A stretch of DNA of 64,000 bases from Anaerolineales bacterium (lineage in GTDB: Bacteria; Chloroflexota; Anaerolineae; JAAEKA01): NCBI GenBank assembly GCA_020634615.1, contig JACKBI010000001.1, forward strand, positions 558,001-622,000. Reading direction: 5' to 3'. Shown here one piece after another: positions 53,655-64,000 of this stretch (position 1 is its first letter; every line of letters begins with the position of its first letter). Below the pieces are notes generated by a model that did not search any database, was not told where the DNA came from, and was given only the letters and a program-made list of their open reading frames with translations. Made by a program: the position numbers and the translations under genes.

Positions 53655-56600
53655 TGGGTAGTTTGAGTCGGTGCCCCAGTTGGCCAGCACCGTCACACCC
53701 AGGCTGTCGTCGGGCGCAAGCTGGAAGCCGGTGGTCTGGCCCGCACCCCCGCCGGGATGGCCGGCCAGGAAGTGGCCGCCGTCTTCCGCCACACTCCAGC
53801 CTAACCCATACTCCCCAGCCCACGCACCGAAGAACTCGTCGAGACCGGTCGGCGCCTCCACCTTCCAAAGGGTATCGTAGGTCTCAGGCTTGAGGATGCG
53901 TAAACCGTCCAGTTCACCCCGGTTCAGGTTAACCTGCATCCAACGCGTCATGTCCTCGCAGGTGGAATAGAGGCCGCCTGCCGGTAGCCCAATACGGCTG
54001 GTCGGGGACACCGGCATTGCGTTCACGACCGCGTCTTCGCCGGTTGTATATTCGCCGACCAAGGCATCGGGCGGGATCGCCGCCGCATCGAAGGTCGAGT
54101 GCGTCATCTTGAGTGGCTCCAGGATGTTTTGGACGACGTACTGGTCATATGGCATGCCTGACATCTTGCCGATGAGATCGCCCAAGATGCTGAAGTTGAC
54201 CGAGGCATACTGCCACGTTTCGCCGGGCGCCGCTGTCAGCGTGTCGTCGCTTAGGGACCGCACGTACCACTCGATCGCTTCGTCCACTGCGGTTGGCTCC
54301 GCACTTTCCGGCAGAGTTGCCATGACTGCTTCATCAGTCAACCCCGATGTGTGCGAGGCGAGCATACGCACAGTAATGTCCTTGTAGCGCGGGTCGGCCA
54401 TCTCGAAGTAGGGAAGATAGGCCGTGACCGGCTGGTCCAGATCTACCTTGCCTTGCTCGACGAGTTGCATCAACGCAACGCCGGTGAAGGATTTCGTGGT
54501 CGAGTAAATGGCGAAGACCGATTGGGGTGTCACCGGCTGATCTCCGCCCAACTCGGTGACGCCAAAGCCCTTGCTGTAGACCTCACTGCCGTCCTTGGCC
54601 ACGCACATCGCGTAACCGGGAACAGCGTTGGGCTGCATTTGGTCATTCAGCAGGCCCTCGATCTTGGCCACCGTGATGTCGTCCAGTGCGGTTGTCGGTG
54701 GTTGCGTGGCCGACTCCGTTGTGCCATCCAGCAGGATGTCTGCTATGCCGTTGCCGATGTCGTATGCATAGAATGTGCCCGCCTCAGGGTCGAACAGGTT
54801 GACCAGGGCGATCACGGCCATGCCGTCGTCCGGGAACAGCGCCAGGTGGGACTGGAAGCCGAATTCGGTGCCGTAGTTGCCGATGATGCGGTGTCCATTG
54901 AACTCGCCTACCCACCAGCCCAATCCATAGTTCGTAACCTGTGGGCCGAAATTCTCCGCCCATGGGCTAGCAGCCTGGGGTGTCCACATCTCGTCGTAAG
55001 CAGCAGTTGGCAGCACTCGAGTTGCATCCAATTCACCCTGGTTCATGTTGGCCATTGCAAAGCGGGCCATGTCATGGACGTTGGAATAGAGCGCCCCAGA
55101 TGGCGCATGGGCGCGGGTGTAGGGGTAGAAGTCCAGCGTCTTGGCGTTGCCATCCTCGTCGTACATGTGAGGCGCCGCCAATTTGGCGGGGTCCACCTCG
55201 TTCAGCAGGTACGATGAACTCGCCATGCCCAACGGCGTCAGTACGTTGGCCTGGAGATAATCCTCGAACGACTGGCCGGAGACTGTGGCGACCACATCCC
55301 CCAGGACATCGAAGCCGGTATTGCTGTAGGACCAGTCCTCGCCGGGCTGGAATGTCAGGGATTGATCGCCGAGACTATGAACGTAGTCATTCAGAGCAGC
55401 CTCGTCGCTGCGCAGGTTCGGATCCTCGTACTCCGCCAGCCAGTCGATGGGGTCGGGCATGCCGGATGTGTGTGAAAGCAGCCGCCGGATGGTGACCCCA
55501 CTCAAGTCTGGGTCGGTCAGGGTGAAGTCGGGCAGGTACTGTGTGACCGGCGCATCCAGCTCGATTTTGCCTTCCTCAACCAACTGCATGATCGCCATGG
55601 CCGTTGGCGTTTTGCCAACCGATCCCATGGCGAAGACCGAGTCCGGCGTCACCGGCTCGTCGTTGCCCAGTTCGGTGACGCCGAAGCCATTGGCGTACAC
55701 CAACTCACCATCCTTGACGATGCCGACTGCCGCGCCTGGCACTTGGCCCCCCGCCATGATCTCTTCAACCAGCGTCTCGATCTTGGCCACGGTGGCGTCG
55801 TCAAGTGTAGCGGCTGGCTCCTCCTCCGGCTGAAGGCCCAGTAGTAGATCCATCACGTCGAAGGCCGCAAACCCTGCCGGATACCAATCCGGGTCTGGTT
55901 TGAGCCAGTTGTCAATGGCGATCACGGCCAGTCCGTCATCGGGAGCAATCTGGATGTGGGTGTTGACACCGTCGCCGGCGCCTGCATGGCCGGCTAGCCG
56001 GTGGCCGGCTTTTTCACCGACGTACCAGCCCAGGCCATACTCTCCAACATAGGGTCCATACCATGGGCCGACAACGTCAGGCCAGAATGTGCCCGCCTCT
56101 GATGTCCACATGGCGTCGATGCTCTCCGGCTGCAGTATGCGCGTGCCGTTCAGTTCACCCTTGTTCAGCATGAACCGGGCCCACTTGATCATGTCCTCGC
56201 AGTTTGACCAGAGGCCGGAGTTCGGAACATCTCTGGGGTCGACGAAATGTTCCATCGCGGCGGCGCTGCCATCTTCGGCGGAGATGTACCCGGTCACATA
56301 CAGGTCGGGATCGACCTCGTCCATCACAAAGGTGGAGTTCACCATGCCCATGGGCTCCAGCAGGTGCTGTTGCATGTAGCTCGCGAACGGTTCGCCGCTC
56401 ACCTTGGCGATGATGTCGCCCAGCACTGAATAACCCCAGTTACTGTAGTTCCATGCTTCGCCGGGCGCGGAGATCAACTGCTGATCGCTCAGGCTGCGTA
56501 CGGCTTGTTCCAGCGGATCAATCGCCGGGTCGAGGGGAACGTTCCAGGGGTATGGCGTGTCAGGCACGCCGGACAGATGGCTGAGCAGCATGCGCACAGT

Positions 56601-58283
56601 GATCTCCTCGTAGCGCGGGTCAGCCATGGTGAAGTAAGGGAGATAGGCCGTGACCGGGGTGTCCAGGTCGACCTTGCCTTGCTCCACCAACTGCATGACG
56701 GCCATCGCGGTCAGCGACTTGGAGATGGAAGCCTGGGTGGAAACGGACTGGGGGGTCATCGGCCGGTCGCTTGCCACGTTGGCAAGCCCAAACCCCTTGT
56801 TGTAAACCACCTGGTCATCTTTGACGATGCACATTTCGAACCCAGGAGTCGGGTAGTCGGTCATGGCCGCTTGCACGATGGCGTCGATTTTCGCCGTGGT
56901 GTCGTCGTTCAGTGCGGTGGTCGCTGCTGCACCATAGCCCATCGACTCGTACTCGATGCCCGGGAAGTCGACGTTTTCCGGCGCCAGGGCCGTGGCTGCC
57001 GCGCTGTCTCCCTTGAGTTCGGCCAGCAGAAAAGCAGTCGCGAAGTGGTTGATCAGGTCGTGGGCGCGGTCCATGTCCCAGACCGGATCGGTGCAGAACA
57101 TCGGAAAGCCCAATTCGACGATGCTGGGCGAGTCAGCGCAACTGCTGAAGAAGAACAGATACTCGCCATTGTCAAAGACCACCTTGGCCTTGTGCCCGGT
57201 GTTCAGGGCATCGTAAGGCGCCTCCACATCCCAGACCGCAGATGCGGCCATTGCGCCCGATCCGGCCATGAACATGACCGGTACGTCGACAGACTCCATG
57301 CCGTTGCTTCCGAAGGCAAGCGTGTAGCCTGACAAGGGGACGACCGCTCGGACACGTTCATCGATCATGGAAGGCCAAAGTCCCTGTGGCGTTTCCTTCA
57401 AGCCTGCCAGGGTCGTGAACTTTTCGACACAGGCATCCACGCTTAGTTCGGGGTCCTCCGGGCTATCCGCACACCAGGCGCGCAGGCCATCCAGATCCCA
57501 CCGTGCGCCGGCGACGACAAGTGCCGTCTCGCCGCCCATGGACCAACCAGCAACACCGACACCAGTCGTGTCGATCATGCCCGCCAGATCGCCACCTGCG
57601 GACGTAAGGCTTTCGGCATAGTCGATCTGGCGTGTGATCTCTCCAGGCCGCCGAATCATGGCCTGCACAGTCGCCTGGTTGAATGCCGTACTCCAGTTGT
57701 CCTCGTGGTCGGCTGATATGACCACAAACCCGTGGGATGCCAAATGTTCCGTGAAGTAGGGAATCTCCTGAGCGAAGGACCAGGTCGCATGGCTGTAAAC
57801 GACCAGTGGATAAGGTGCGCCGCTGGCGTCAGGAAGCGCATCCAGTTGAGCGTTGCCAAGAACCGTGAACGCGGGAAGCTCGCCCGGCGTAAAGTGTTGC
57901 TCGTAAACTATCTCGCCCGGCGCGCTGTCTGTTTGTTGCGCCGGATACCAGACAGTGACCGTGAGATCGCGGTCGCTCTCCGCTGCGGCTGGTATGGTGA
58001 AATAGCGGACGCCGACGGCATAGGGACCGTCGATGGCATATTCCGGCGCATCGAAGCGAATGCCGTGCGCAGCTTCCGGCTCAGCGGCCGCGGCTGCTGG
58101 CTCCTCGGCGACGGGCGGCGGCTCGGGCGTGGGCGGGACGGGTGTTGCAGTTGGCGGGATTGACGTGGGTGTGGGCGGCACAGATGTCGCCGTCGGCGCG
58201 GCGGCCGGGCTGCCACAGGCAACGAGCAGAGCGGCGATCACCAGCAAGCTGAACGCCTTCAGATAAACCTTCTTCGGTTGCAT
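53601..58283 (-). CDS. Four-domain lipoprotein: alpha/beta hydrolase plus three beta-lactamase-like domains
   Basis: A 1560-residue lipoprotein with Cys23 in LLVACGS and a Pro/Thr linker to about 70. Domain 1 (about 80-450) is a dienelactone-hydrolase/PAF-acetylhydrolase-like fold with GWSMGG (Ser248). Three serine beta-lactamase/class C-like domains follow. Their SxxK nucleophile motifs are Ser519-Lys522, Ser888-Lys891 and Ser1261-Lys1264. Their YxN motifs are NYSNWG, SYSNTG and, in the third, QYASVN (Tyr-Ala-Ser). The HxG-like motif is HAG in the first, HPG in the third, but NYG in the second, so that one may be impaired. A GGAGGAG site precedes the ATG. It lies 19 bases behind a small protein gene with a SARP operator. 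Confidence 0.9.
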   Translation of the reverse strand: MQPKKVYLKAFSLLVIAALLVACGSPAAAPTATSVPPTPTSIPPTATPVPPTPEPPPVAEEPAAAAAEPEAAHGIRFDAPEYAIDGPYAVGVRYFTIPAAAESDRDLTVTVWYPAQQTDSAPGEIVYEQHFTPGELPAFTVLGNAQLDALPDASGAPYPLVVYSHATWSFAQEIPYFTEHLASHGFVVISADHEDNWSTAFNQATVQAMIRRPGEITRQIDYAESLTSAGGDLAGMIDTTGVGVAGWSMGGETALVVAGARWDLDGLRAWCADSPEDPELSVDACVEKFTTLAGLKETPQGLWPSMIDERVRAVVPLSGYTLAFGSNGMESVDVPVMFMAGSGAMAASAVWDVEAPYDALNTGHKAKVVFDNGEYLFFFSSCADSPSIVELGFPMFCTDPVWDMDRAHDLINHFATAFLLAELKGDSAAATALAPENVDFPGIEYESMGYGAAATTALNDDTTAKIDAIVQAAMTDYPTPGFEMCIVKDDQVVYNKGFGLANVASDRPMTPQSVSTQASISKSLTAMAVMQLVEQGKVDLDTPVTAYLPYFTMADPRYEEITVRMLLSHLSGVPDTPYPWNVPLDPAIDPLEQAVRSLSDQQLISAPGEAWNYSNWGYSVLGDIIAKVSGEPFASYMQQHLLEPMGMVNSTFVMDEVDPDLYVTGYISAEDGSAAAMEHFVDPRDVPNSGLWSNCEDMIKWARFMLNKGELNGTRILQPESIDAMWTSEAGTFWPDVVGPWYGPYVGEYGLGWYVGEKAGHRLAGHAGAGDGVNTHIQIAPDDGLAVIAIDNWLKPDPDWYPAGFAAFDVMDLLLGLQPEEEPAATLDDATVAKIETLVEEIMAGGQVPGAAVGIVKDGELVYANGFGVTELGNDEPVTPDSVFAMGSVGKTPTAMAIMQLVEEGKIELDAPVTQYLPDFTLTDPDLSGVTIRRLLSHTSGMPDPIDWLAEYEDPNLRSDEAALNDYVHSLGDQSLTFQPGEDWSYSNTGFDVLGDVVATVSGQSFEDYLQANVLTPLGMASSSYLLNEVDPAKLAAPHMYDEDGNAKTLDFYPYTRAHAPSGALYSNVHDMARFAMANMNQGELDATRVLPTAAYDEMWTPQAASPWAENFGPQVTNYGLGWWVGEFNGHRIIGNYGTEFGFQSHLALFPDDGMAVIALVNLFDPEAGTFYAYDIGNGIADILLDGTTESATQPPTTALDDITVAKIEGLLNDQMQPNAVPGYAMCVAKDGSEVYSKGFGVTELGGDQPVTPQSVFAIYSTTKSFTGVALMQLVEQGKVDLDQPVTAYLPYFEMADPRYKDITVRMLASHTSGLTDEAVMATLPESAEPTAVDEAIEWYVRSLSDDTLTAAPGETWQYASVNFSILGDLIGKMSGMPYDQYVVQNILEPLKMTHSTFDAAAIPPDALVGEYTTGEDAVVNAMPVSPTSRIGLPAGGLYSTCEDMTRWMQVNLNRGELDGLRILKPETYDTLWKVEAPTGLDEFFGAWAGEYGLGWSVAEDGGHFLAGHPGGGAGQTTGFQLAPDDSLGVTVLANWGTDSNYPAWMAAADVIYALLGIDQ

Positions 58284-58302
58284 GATACTCCTCCTGGTAT
58301 TG

Positions 58303-58521
58303 TCAGTTGACCTTCCCGCGGTCGCCAGGCTCTCCCCCTGGCAAAGGGTGTTCTTCGATCTGTGTCAGCAGAAACGCGATCAGGGCTTCCAGATCGCTGA
58401 AGCCGGTGCGCTCGCCTGTCAACGGGTCTTCCAGCGAAGCCCGCCAGAGGTGCGAGTCCCCGCCAGACGCCCGCCACAGACGCAGGAGATAGGAAAGATA
58501 TGCTAGTTGCCCCGTAGCCAT
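58303..58521 (-). CDS. Small conserved protein linked to BTAD regulators, second copy
   Basis: A 72-residue protein homologous to that at 17841-18047, sharing SYLLRLW, WRASLE-x-P, G-x-R-x-GF and LIAFL blocks in order. The GGAAGGGAGG site eight or so bases before the ATG is strong. It is divergent from the BTAD regulator at 58681 and precedes the four-domain lipoprotein by 19 bases. The repeated linkage of small protein, lipoprotein and BTAD regulator is the main clue to function. I do not know its biochemical role. Confidence 0.75.
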   Translation of the reverse strand: MATGQLAYLSYLLRLWRASGGDSHLWRASLEDPLTGERTGFSDLEALIAFLLTQIEEHPLPGGEPGDRGKVN

Positions 58522-58546
58522 CGGTTAGCCTCCCTTCCACCAACTT

Positions 58547-58589
58547 ATTATGGCACACAGCCGTCAACAATCCGTCAAAGAATCGTCAA
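58547..58589 (-). promoter_or_regulatory. SARP-type operator with -10 eight bases downstream
   Basis: On the minus strand TTGACG-type heptamers at 58583-58589 (TTGACGA), 58572-58578 (TTGACGG) and 58561-58567 (TTGACGG) lie exactly 11 bases apart. A -10 CATAAT (58547-58552) begins 8 bases after the last repeat, the canonical SARP spacing. The usual -35 position is replaced by the repeats. Confidence 0.75.
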
Positions 58590-58596
58590 GAACCTA

Positions 58597-58625
58597 TTGA
58601 AAGTACCCCCTGATTGTTGTATAAT
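58597..58625 (+). promoter_or_regulatory. Consensus promoter of the BTAD gene
   Basis: TTGAAA (58597-58602) and TATAAT (58620-58625) are 17 bases apart. The predicted start near 58632 leaves about 49 bases before the ATG at 58681. The -35 touches the next 11-base position after the SARP repeats, so binding there could repress the gene itself. Confidence 0.75.
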
Positions 58626-59482
58626 GAACTTACATCGTGCGGAATGTGGCTGGTTCACCGGTTTGGGCGAGAGGACGGGGATGGCACATCTGGTGTTGAC
58701 GCTCATGGGGCCGTTTGAGGCCCTGCTGGACGGGCAAGTGGCAACGGGCTTTCAGTCCGTCAAAGTGCGTGCACTGTTGGCGTTCCTGGCGGTCGAAATG
58801 GGGCGTCCTCATGCGCGCGAAAAGCTGGCCGGCTTGCTCTGGCCGAACGTGCCGGACGACTGCGCCCATCACAGCCTCAATCAGGCGCTGTCCAGCCTGC
58901 GCCGCGCCATCCACGATGACGCGGCGATTCCTCCCTTTCTGATCGTCTCCCGGCAATGTGTTCAGTTTAACAGATCCAGCAGCTATTGGCTGGATGTGGA
59001 AGCCTTCGAAGGGTTGGTGGGGTGGCGCGGTGACAGACTGGCGGGGTGGGAAGGCAACGGATCGCTAAACGGGGAGTGCGCGGGACAGGCTGTTGCGATG
59101 TACCGCGGTTCATTTCTCGAAGGTCTTTCGGTGGTCGATTCCCCGGCATTCGAAGAATGGGCGCTGGTGCAGCAGGAACGGCTGCATCGGCTGGCTTTGG
59201 AGGCGATGCAGCAACTGGCCGAGGCATGTGCTGTCCGCGGCGATGTGGCACAGGCGCTATACTATGCCCGGCGTCAGTTGGAACTGGACCCCTGGCTTGA
59301 GGAAGCGCATGTACAAGTGATGCACCTGCTGGCGCTGGCGGGCCGGCGCAGCGAAGCTCTCGCACAGTACAGCATCTGCCGCCAGTTGCTGGCCAGAGAG
59401 CTGGCCGTCGAACCAGCAGCAAGTACAACCCGGTTGTTTCAGCTCATCAGGGATGGCAACACTACCGATTGGTGGCAACCGG

Positions 59483-61264
<1,782 letters not shown>

Positions 61265-61768
61265 GGTAACTGTACCTGGAATAGCTGGACCGACCACAAC
61301 AATGTACTGCAATAACGGGCCTGGCCGGTCATGTTGCGTTCCAACTGGATGTCGTGCGATAATCTCTGCGCAGTACGACTCAATCGCGAATAGCCATAGG
61401 GCGACTTGCAGCACTGGCAGCGTATCCAAAGTGTAGCCATTCCCAACGAAAGGTCAAACGCAACCGCCATCAAAACGGGCATGAAAAGCTCCATGATGCG
61501 GTTTGCCTATTTGCAATTTTGCGAGTATACGCGATCATGTATTGTATTCCGATATCAATTTCACCTGGGTGTGTTCCAGACTGGCCGCAGAGCGGTTGTA
61601 CGAAGTCATCCACGGCTTCCGCGATATGCGCCAGACAAGCGACCTCGGCGTTGCGTCTGGCGCCTGTCACTTGGAGGCCGATCCAGGCTGTCTTGCATGG
61701 CAAGCTGGCTGCAACTGCTGCCAGAAGGCGATTTTTTAGTGGTGTTGCTCAAGGAGCAATCAAGCAGT
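61265..61768. other. Divergent intergenic region between metG and the potassium transporter
   Basis: These 504 bases should hold promoters for both metG (minus) and the KimA-like gene (plus). I looked for a ydaO/c-di-AMP riboswitch, which controls KimA homologues elsewhere, and did not find the conserved motifs. A short GC-rich stem followed by ATTTTTT (61699-61738) is weak. No other gene is supported here. Confidence 0.5.
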
Positions 61769-63742
61769 ATGCCAACGACGAATGACGACGAGCGCAGAAC
61801 GACTGTCCTGTACCGTCCCGCAACTTACACCCCACCACGCACGTGGCGCAGCTGGCTTCTGGGTCGTCCGCTGGCGACCGCTGACGCGCCACACCAGACC
61901 ATCAGCAAGCGCGTCGGGCTGGCCGTTTTTGCCTCCGATGCCCTGTCGTCCACGGCCTACGCGACCCAGGAGATTCTGGTCATCCTTGCCGCAGCCGGCA
62001 TCGGAGCGTTTGCGCTGGCGTTTCCAATCTCAATCGCCATCGTCGCGCTGCTGATAATCGTCACTGTCTCCTACGAACAGACCATCCACGCCTACCCCAG
62101 CGGCGGCGGTGCGTACATCGTTTCACGCGACAACCTGGGCGACCTGTCAGCCCAGATCGCCGGCGCTGCGCTGCTGACTGACTACATTCTGACGGTCTCC
62201 GTCTCGATGTCCGCCGGTGTTGCGCAGATCACATCAGCCTTTCCGGGCATCTATCCCTTCCGTGTGCTTCTGGCTGTCGGTCTGGTCATCCTGGTGATGC
62301 TGATCAATCTGCGCGGCGTAAAGGAGTCGGGAGCAGCCTTTGCCATTCCAACGTACTATTTCATCGTCGTAATGTTCATCACGGTTGGCATCGGGATGGT
62401 GCGCTACGCGACCGGCACCTTGGGCACAGTAACCAACGCGCCGCCCATCGCGGATGTCAAGGCTCTGCAATCGATCAGCCTGTTTCTGATCCTGCACGCG
62501 TTTGCCAGCGGCACCGCTGCCCTGACCGGCGTCGAGGCCATCTCCAATGGCATCACCGCGTTCAAGGAACCGCGCAGCCGCAATGCCGGCGTCACCTTGA
62601 TCTGGATGTCAGCCGTTCTGGGCACGCTGTTCCTCTGCATCTCGTTCCTCAGTGTCAAGATCGGAGCGGTGCCCTCGGAATTCGAAACGGTGATCTCGCA
62701 ACTGGCGCGCACCATCTTCGGCGGCACAAACATCCTCTATCTGGCGGTCATCGCAGGCACAACGGTCATCCTGATCATGGCCACCAACACCTCGTTTGCC
62801 GATTTTCCCCGGCTGAGCGCACTGCTGGCCGCCGACGGGTTCCTGCCGCGCTATTTGGCTTTCCGCGGCAGCCGGCTTGTGTTCTCGCGTGGCATCGTTG
62901 CGCTGACGGCCATCGCTTGCCTGCTCATCATTGTGTTTCAAGCCAGCGTTACCGCATTGATACCGTTGTACGCAATCGGCGTATTCCTGTCGTTTACACT
63001 CTCGCAGAGCGGCATGGCGCGGCGTTGGCACAAGATCGGCCGCCTGCAGCCCGATGAAGAACTCGTCGAACGGGGATCAACGCTGCACCACGACCCGCGC
63101 TGGCAGATCAAAATGGTCATCAACGGATTCGGCGCCATCTGCACCGCCATCGTGATGTTGATCTTTGTCGTCACCAAGTTCTGGGACGGCGCCTGGGTTG
63201 TGCTTGTGCTGATTCCACTGCTGGTGCTGATGCTGGCCAATGTGCATCGCTACTACAAGCAGCTCGCCACCCAACTCTCGCTGGAAACCTACGGTGCGCC
63301 GCCGGTGATCGCGCGCAAGCGGGTCATCCTGCCGGTCAGCGGTGTGCATCAGGGCACGGTGCAGGCGCTGCGTTTCGCCCGATCGCTGTCCAGTGACGTC
63401 ACCGCGGTGCATGTCTCCGTGGACCCGGAACAGGTTGCGCGGATCGAAGCGAAATGGGAGATCTGGGGCGAGGGTGTGCGGCTGGTAATCCTTGACTCGC
63501 CCTACCGGTTGCTGCATGAGCCGCTGATGGATTACATTGCCGAACTGGCGCGAAATCGTCAGTCCAACGAAACGATCACGGTGGTCGTGCCGGAGTTTGT
63601 GCCGGCGCGCCGCTGGCAAAACCTTATGCACACCCAGGCAGCGCTGACACTTCGCTTCGCTTTCCGCACAGTGCCCGGCGTCGTCATCATGGATGTGCCG
63701 TACCAGGTCAATCCAACCCATCTCGAGGAAGACAGTGTCTAG
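61769..63742 (+). CDS. KimA-like APC-family potassium transporter
   Basis: A 657-residue membrane protein with about twelve transmembrane helices (residues 45-520) and a cytosolic C-terminal domain. Motifs match KimA/YdaO: FASDALSSTAYATQEILVIL, HAYPSGGGAYIVS, ALTGVEAISNGI, TNTSFADFPRLSALLA, and PLYAIGVFLSFTLSQSGM. The C-terminus has ILPVSGVHQGTVQALRFARSLSSDVTAVHVS-type sequence (given here only in part), like the universal-stress-like domain of KimA. KimA is a high-affinity K+/H+ symporter. The start at 61769 has an AAGGAG site at a slightly long distance. It is directly followed by a TrkA-type gene, consistent with potassium. Confidence 0.85.
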   Translation: MPTTNDDERRTTVLYRPATYTPPRTWRSWLLGRPLATADAPHQTISKRVGLAVFASDALSSTAYATQEILVILAAAGIGAFALAFPISIAIVALLIIVTVSYEQTIHAYPSGGGAYIVSRDNLGDLSAQIAGAALLTDYILTVSVSMSAGVAQITSAFPGIYPFRVLLAVGLVILVMLINLRGVKESGAAFAIPTYYFIVVMFITVGIGMVRYATGTLGTVTNAPPIADVKALQSISLFLILHAFASGTAALTGVEAISNGITAFKEPRSRNAGVTLIWMSAVLGTLFLCISFLSVKIGAVPSEFETVISQLARTIFGGTNILYLAVIAGTTVILIMATNTSFADFPRLSALLAADGFLPRYLAFRGSRLVFSRGIVALTAIACLLIIVFQASVTALIPLYAIGVFLSFTLSQSGMARRWHKIGRLQPDEELVERGSTLHHDPRWQIKMVINGFGAICTAIVMLIFVVTKFWDGAWVVLVLIPLLVLMLANVHRYYKQLATQLSLETYGAPPVIARKRVILPVSGVHQGTVQALRFARSLSSDVTAVHVSVDPEQVARIEAKWEIWGEGVRLVILDSPYRLLHEPLMDYIAELARNRQSNETITVVVPEFVPARRWQNLMHTQAALTLRFAFRTVPGVVIMDVPYQVNPTHLEEDSV

Positions 63743-63743
63743 C

Positions 63744-64000
63744 ATGAACGTAATCATCGTCGGCAGCGGCCGGTTGGGCAGCGAACTGGCGTATCGACTT
63801 TTCCTACGCGGCGATCATGTGACCGTCCTTGACCGGACGGCGACAGCCTTCAACAGCCTTGCCCCCGACTTCCGGGGGCGCACGCTGGAAGGTGATGTCC
63901 TTTCCGCAGCATTGCTGCACCGCGCCGGCATCGAAAAAGCCGACGCACTGGCAGCAGTCACCAGTTCCGACTCGCTGAATGCAGTCGTCGGGCGGGTGGC
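63744..64000 (+). CDS. TrkA-type NAD-binding subunit, 3' end outside window
   Basis: The visible 85 residues begin MNVIIVGSGRLGSELAYRLF, with the dinucleotide motif GSGRLG and an acidic residue at the end of strand 2 (VLDR), typical of NAD binding in RCK/TrkA-N domains. It starts one base after the stop of the transporter gene, so the two are translationally coupled. A TrkA/KtrA-like regulatory subunit for a Trk/Ktr channel, or for the KimA-like protein, is the likely role. The rest lies beyond the window. Confidence 0.85.
   Translation, partial: MNVIIVGSGRLGSELAYRLFLRGDHVTVLDRTATAFNSLAPDFRGRTLEGDVLSAALLHRAGIEKADALAAVTSSDSLNAVVGRV

Noticed and set aside
61265..61768. c-di-AMP (ydaO) riboswitch before the KimA-like gene
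   Set aside because: The conserved motifs of the aptamer could not be found, and the TTTTTT stretch has only a weak stem.

Overview
The window looks like a chromosomal segment of a GC-rich member of the Chloroflexota, most likely Anaerolineae or Caldilineae. This is inferred from the gene mix: giant cyclase/ATPase regulators, BTAD-nSTAND-WD40 proteins, secreted lipoproteins with Pro/Thr-rich linkers, short hairpins between genes, and metabolic genes (tdh-kbl, queF, asd, metG) in small operons. I see no rRNA, tRNA, CRISPR array, prophage or complete insertion sequence.

Left part (1-30 kb) is dominated by cAMP-type signalling and candidate peptide precursors. Two paralogous modules are each built from a class III cyclase with AAA ATPase and TPR regions, a Crp-family regulator, and one or two small proteins resembling NHLP/Os1348-type leader peptides. 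Module A spans 1.9-7.7 kb. Its cyclase is fused to an OppA-like solute-binding domain. Module B spans 20.1-27.3 kb and adds a PqqD-like/M50 membrane peptidase and a small RAM-like protein. The leader-peptide gene of module A and the first leader-peptide gene of module B have the same promoter layout: a Crp-type box centred about 41.5 bases before the predicted transcription start. A cNMP-binding PP2C phosphatase and a STAS protein (27.7-29.5 kb) sit beside module B, with a perfect Crp consensus site nearby. Together these suggest a cAMP-Crp circuit controlling a RiPP-like or leader-peptide system.

Between the modules lie a MntA/HepT toxin-antitoxin pair whose toxin is frameshifted, a cyclase-nSTAND-WD40 protein, and a BTAD-nSTAND-WD40 regulator. 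The BTAD regulator faces a small-protein/lipoprotein operon. The same arrangement recurs at 53.6-59.5 kb: BTAD regulator, divergent homologous small protein, then a secreted lipoprotein. In both places the divergent promoter carries direct repeats at an 11-base period just upstream of a -10 box, the hallmark of SARP operators.

The middle (29.5-51 kb) is mostly housekeeping: sugar-nucleotide and glycosyl transfer, threonine catabolism (tdh-kbl), an alpha/beta hydrolase, a secreted M14 carboxypeptidase with dockerin-like repeats, YchF, a UPF0175/DUF3368 toxin-antitoxin pair, RpiB-like, QueF, a GT39-like membrane protein, DUF1015, a beta-propeller lipoprotein, a HAD-like protein, YgiT-type zinc finger, and aspartate-semialdehyde dehydrogenase. 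Two genes here carry an in-frame palindromic repeat.

The right part (51-59 kb) is a run of secreted hydrolase lipoproteins that share a duplicated leader/terminator cassette. One of them is a single polypeptide with an alpha/beta hydrolase and three beta-lactamase-like domains. The window ends with metG, a KimA-like APC potassium transporter and the start of a TrkA-type NAD-binding subunit.
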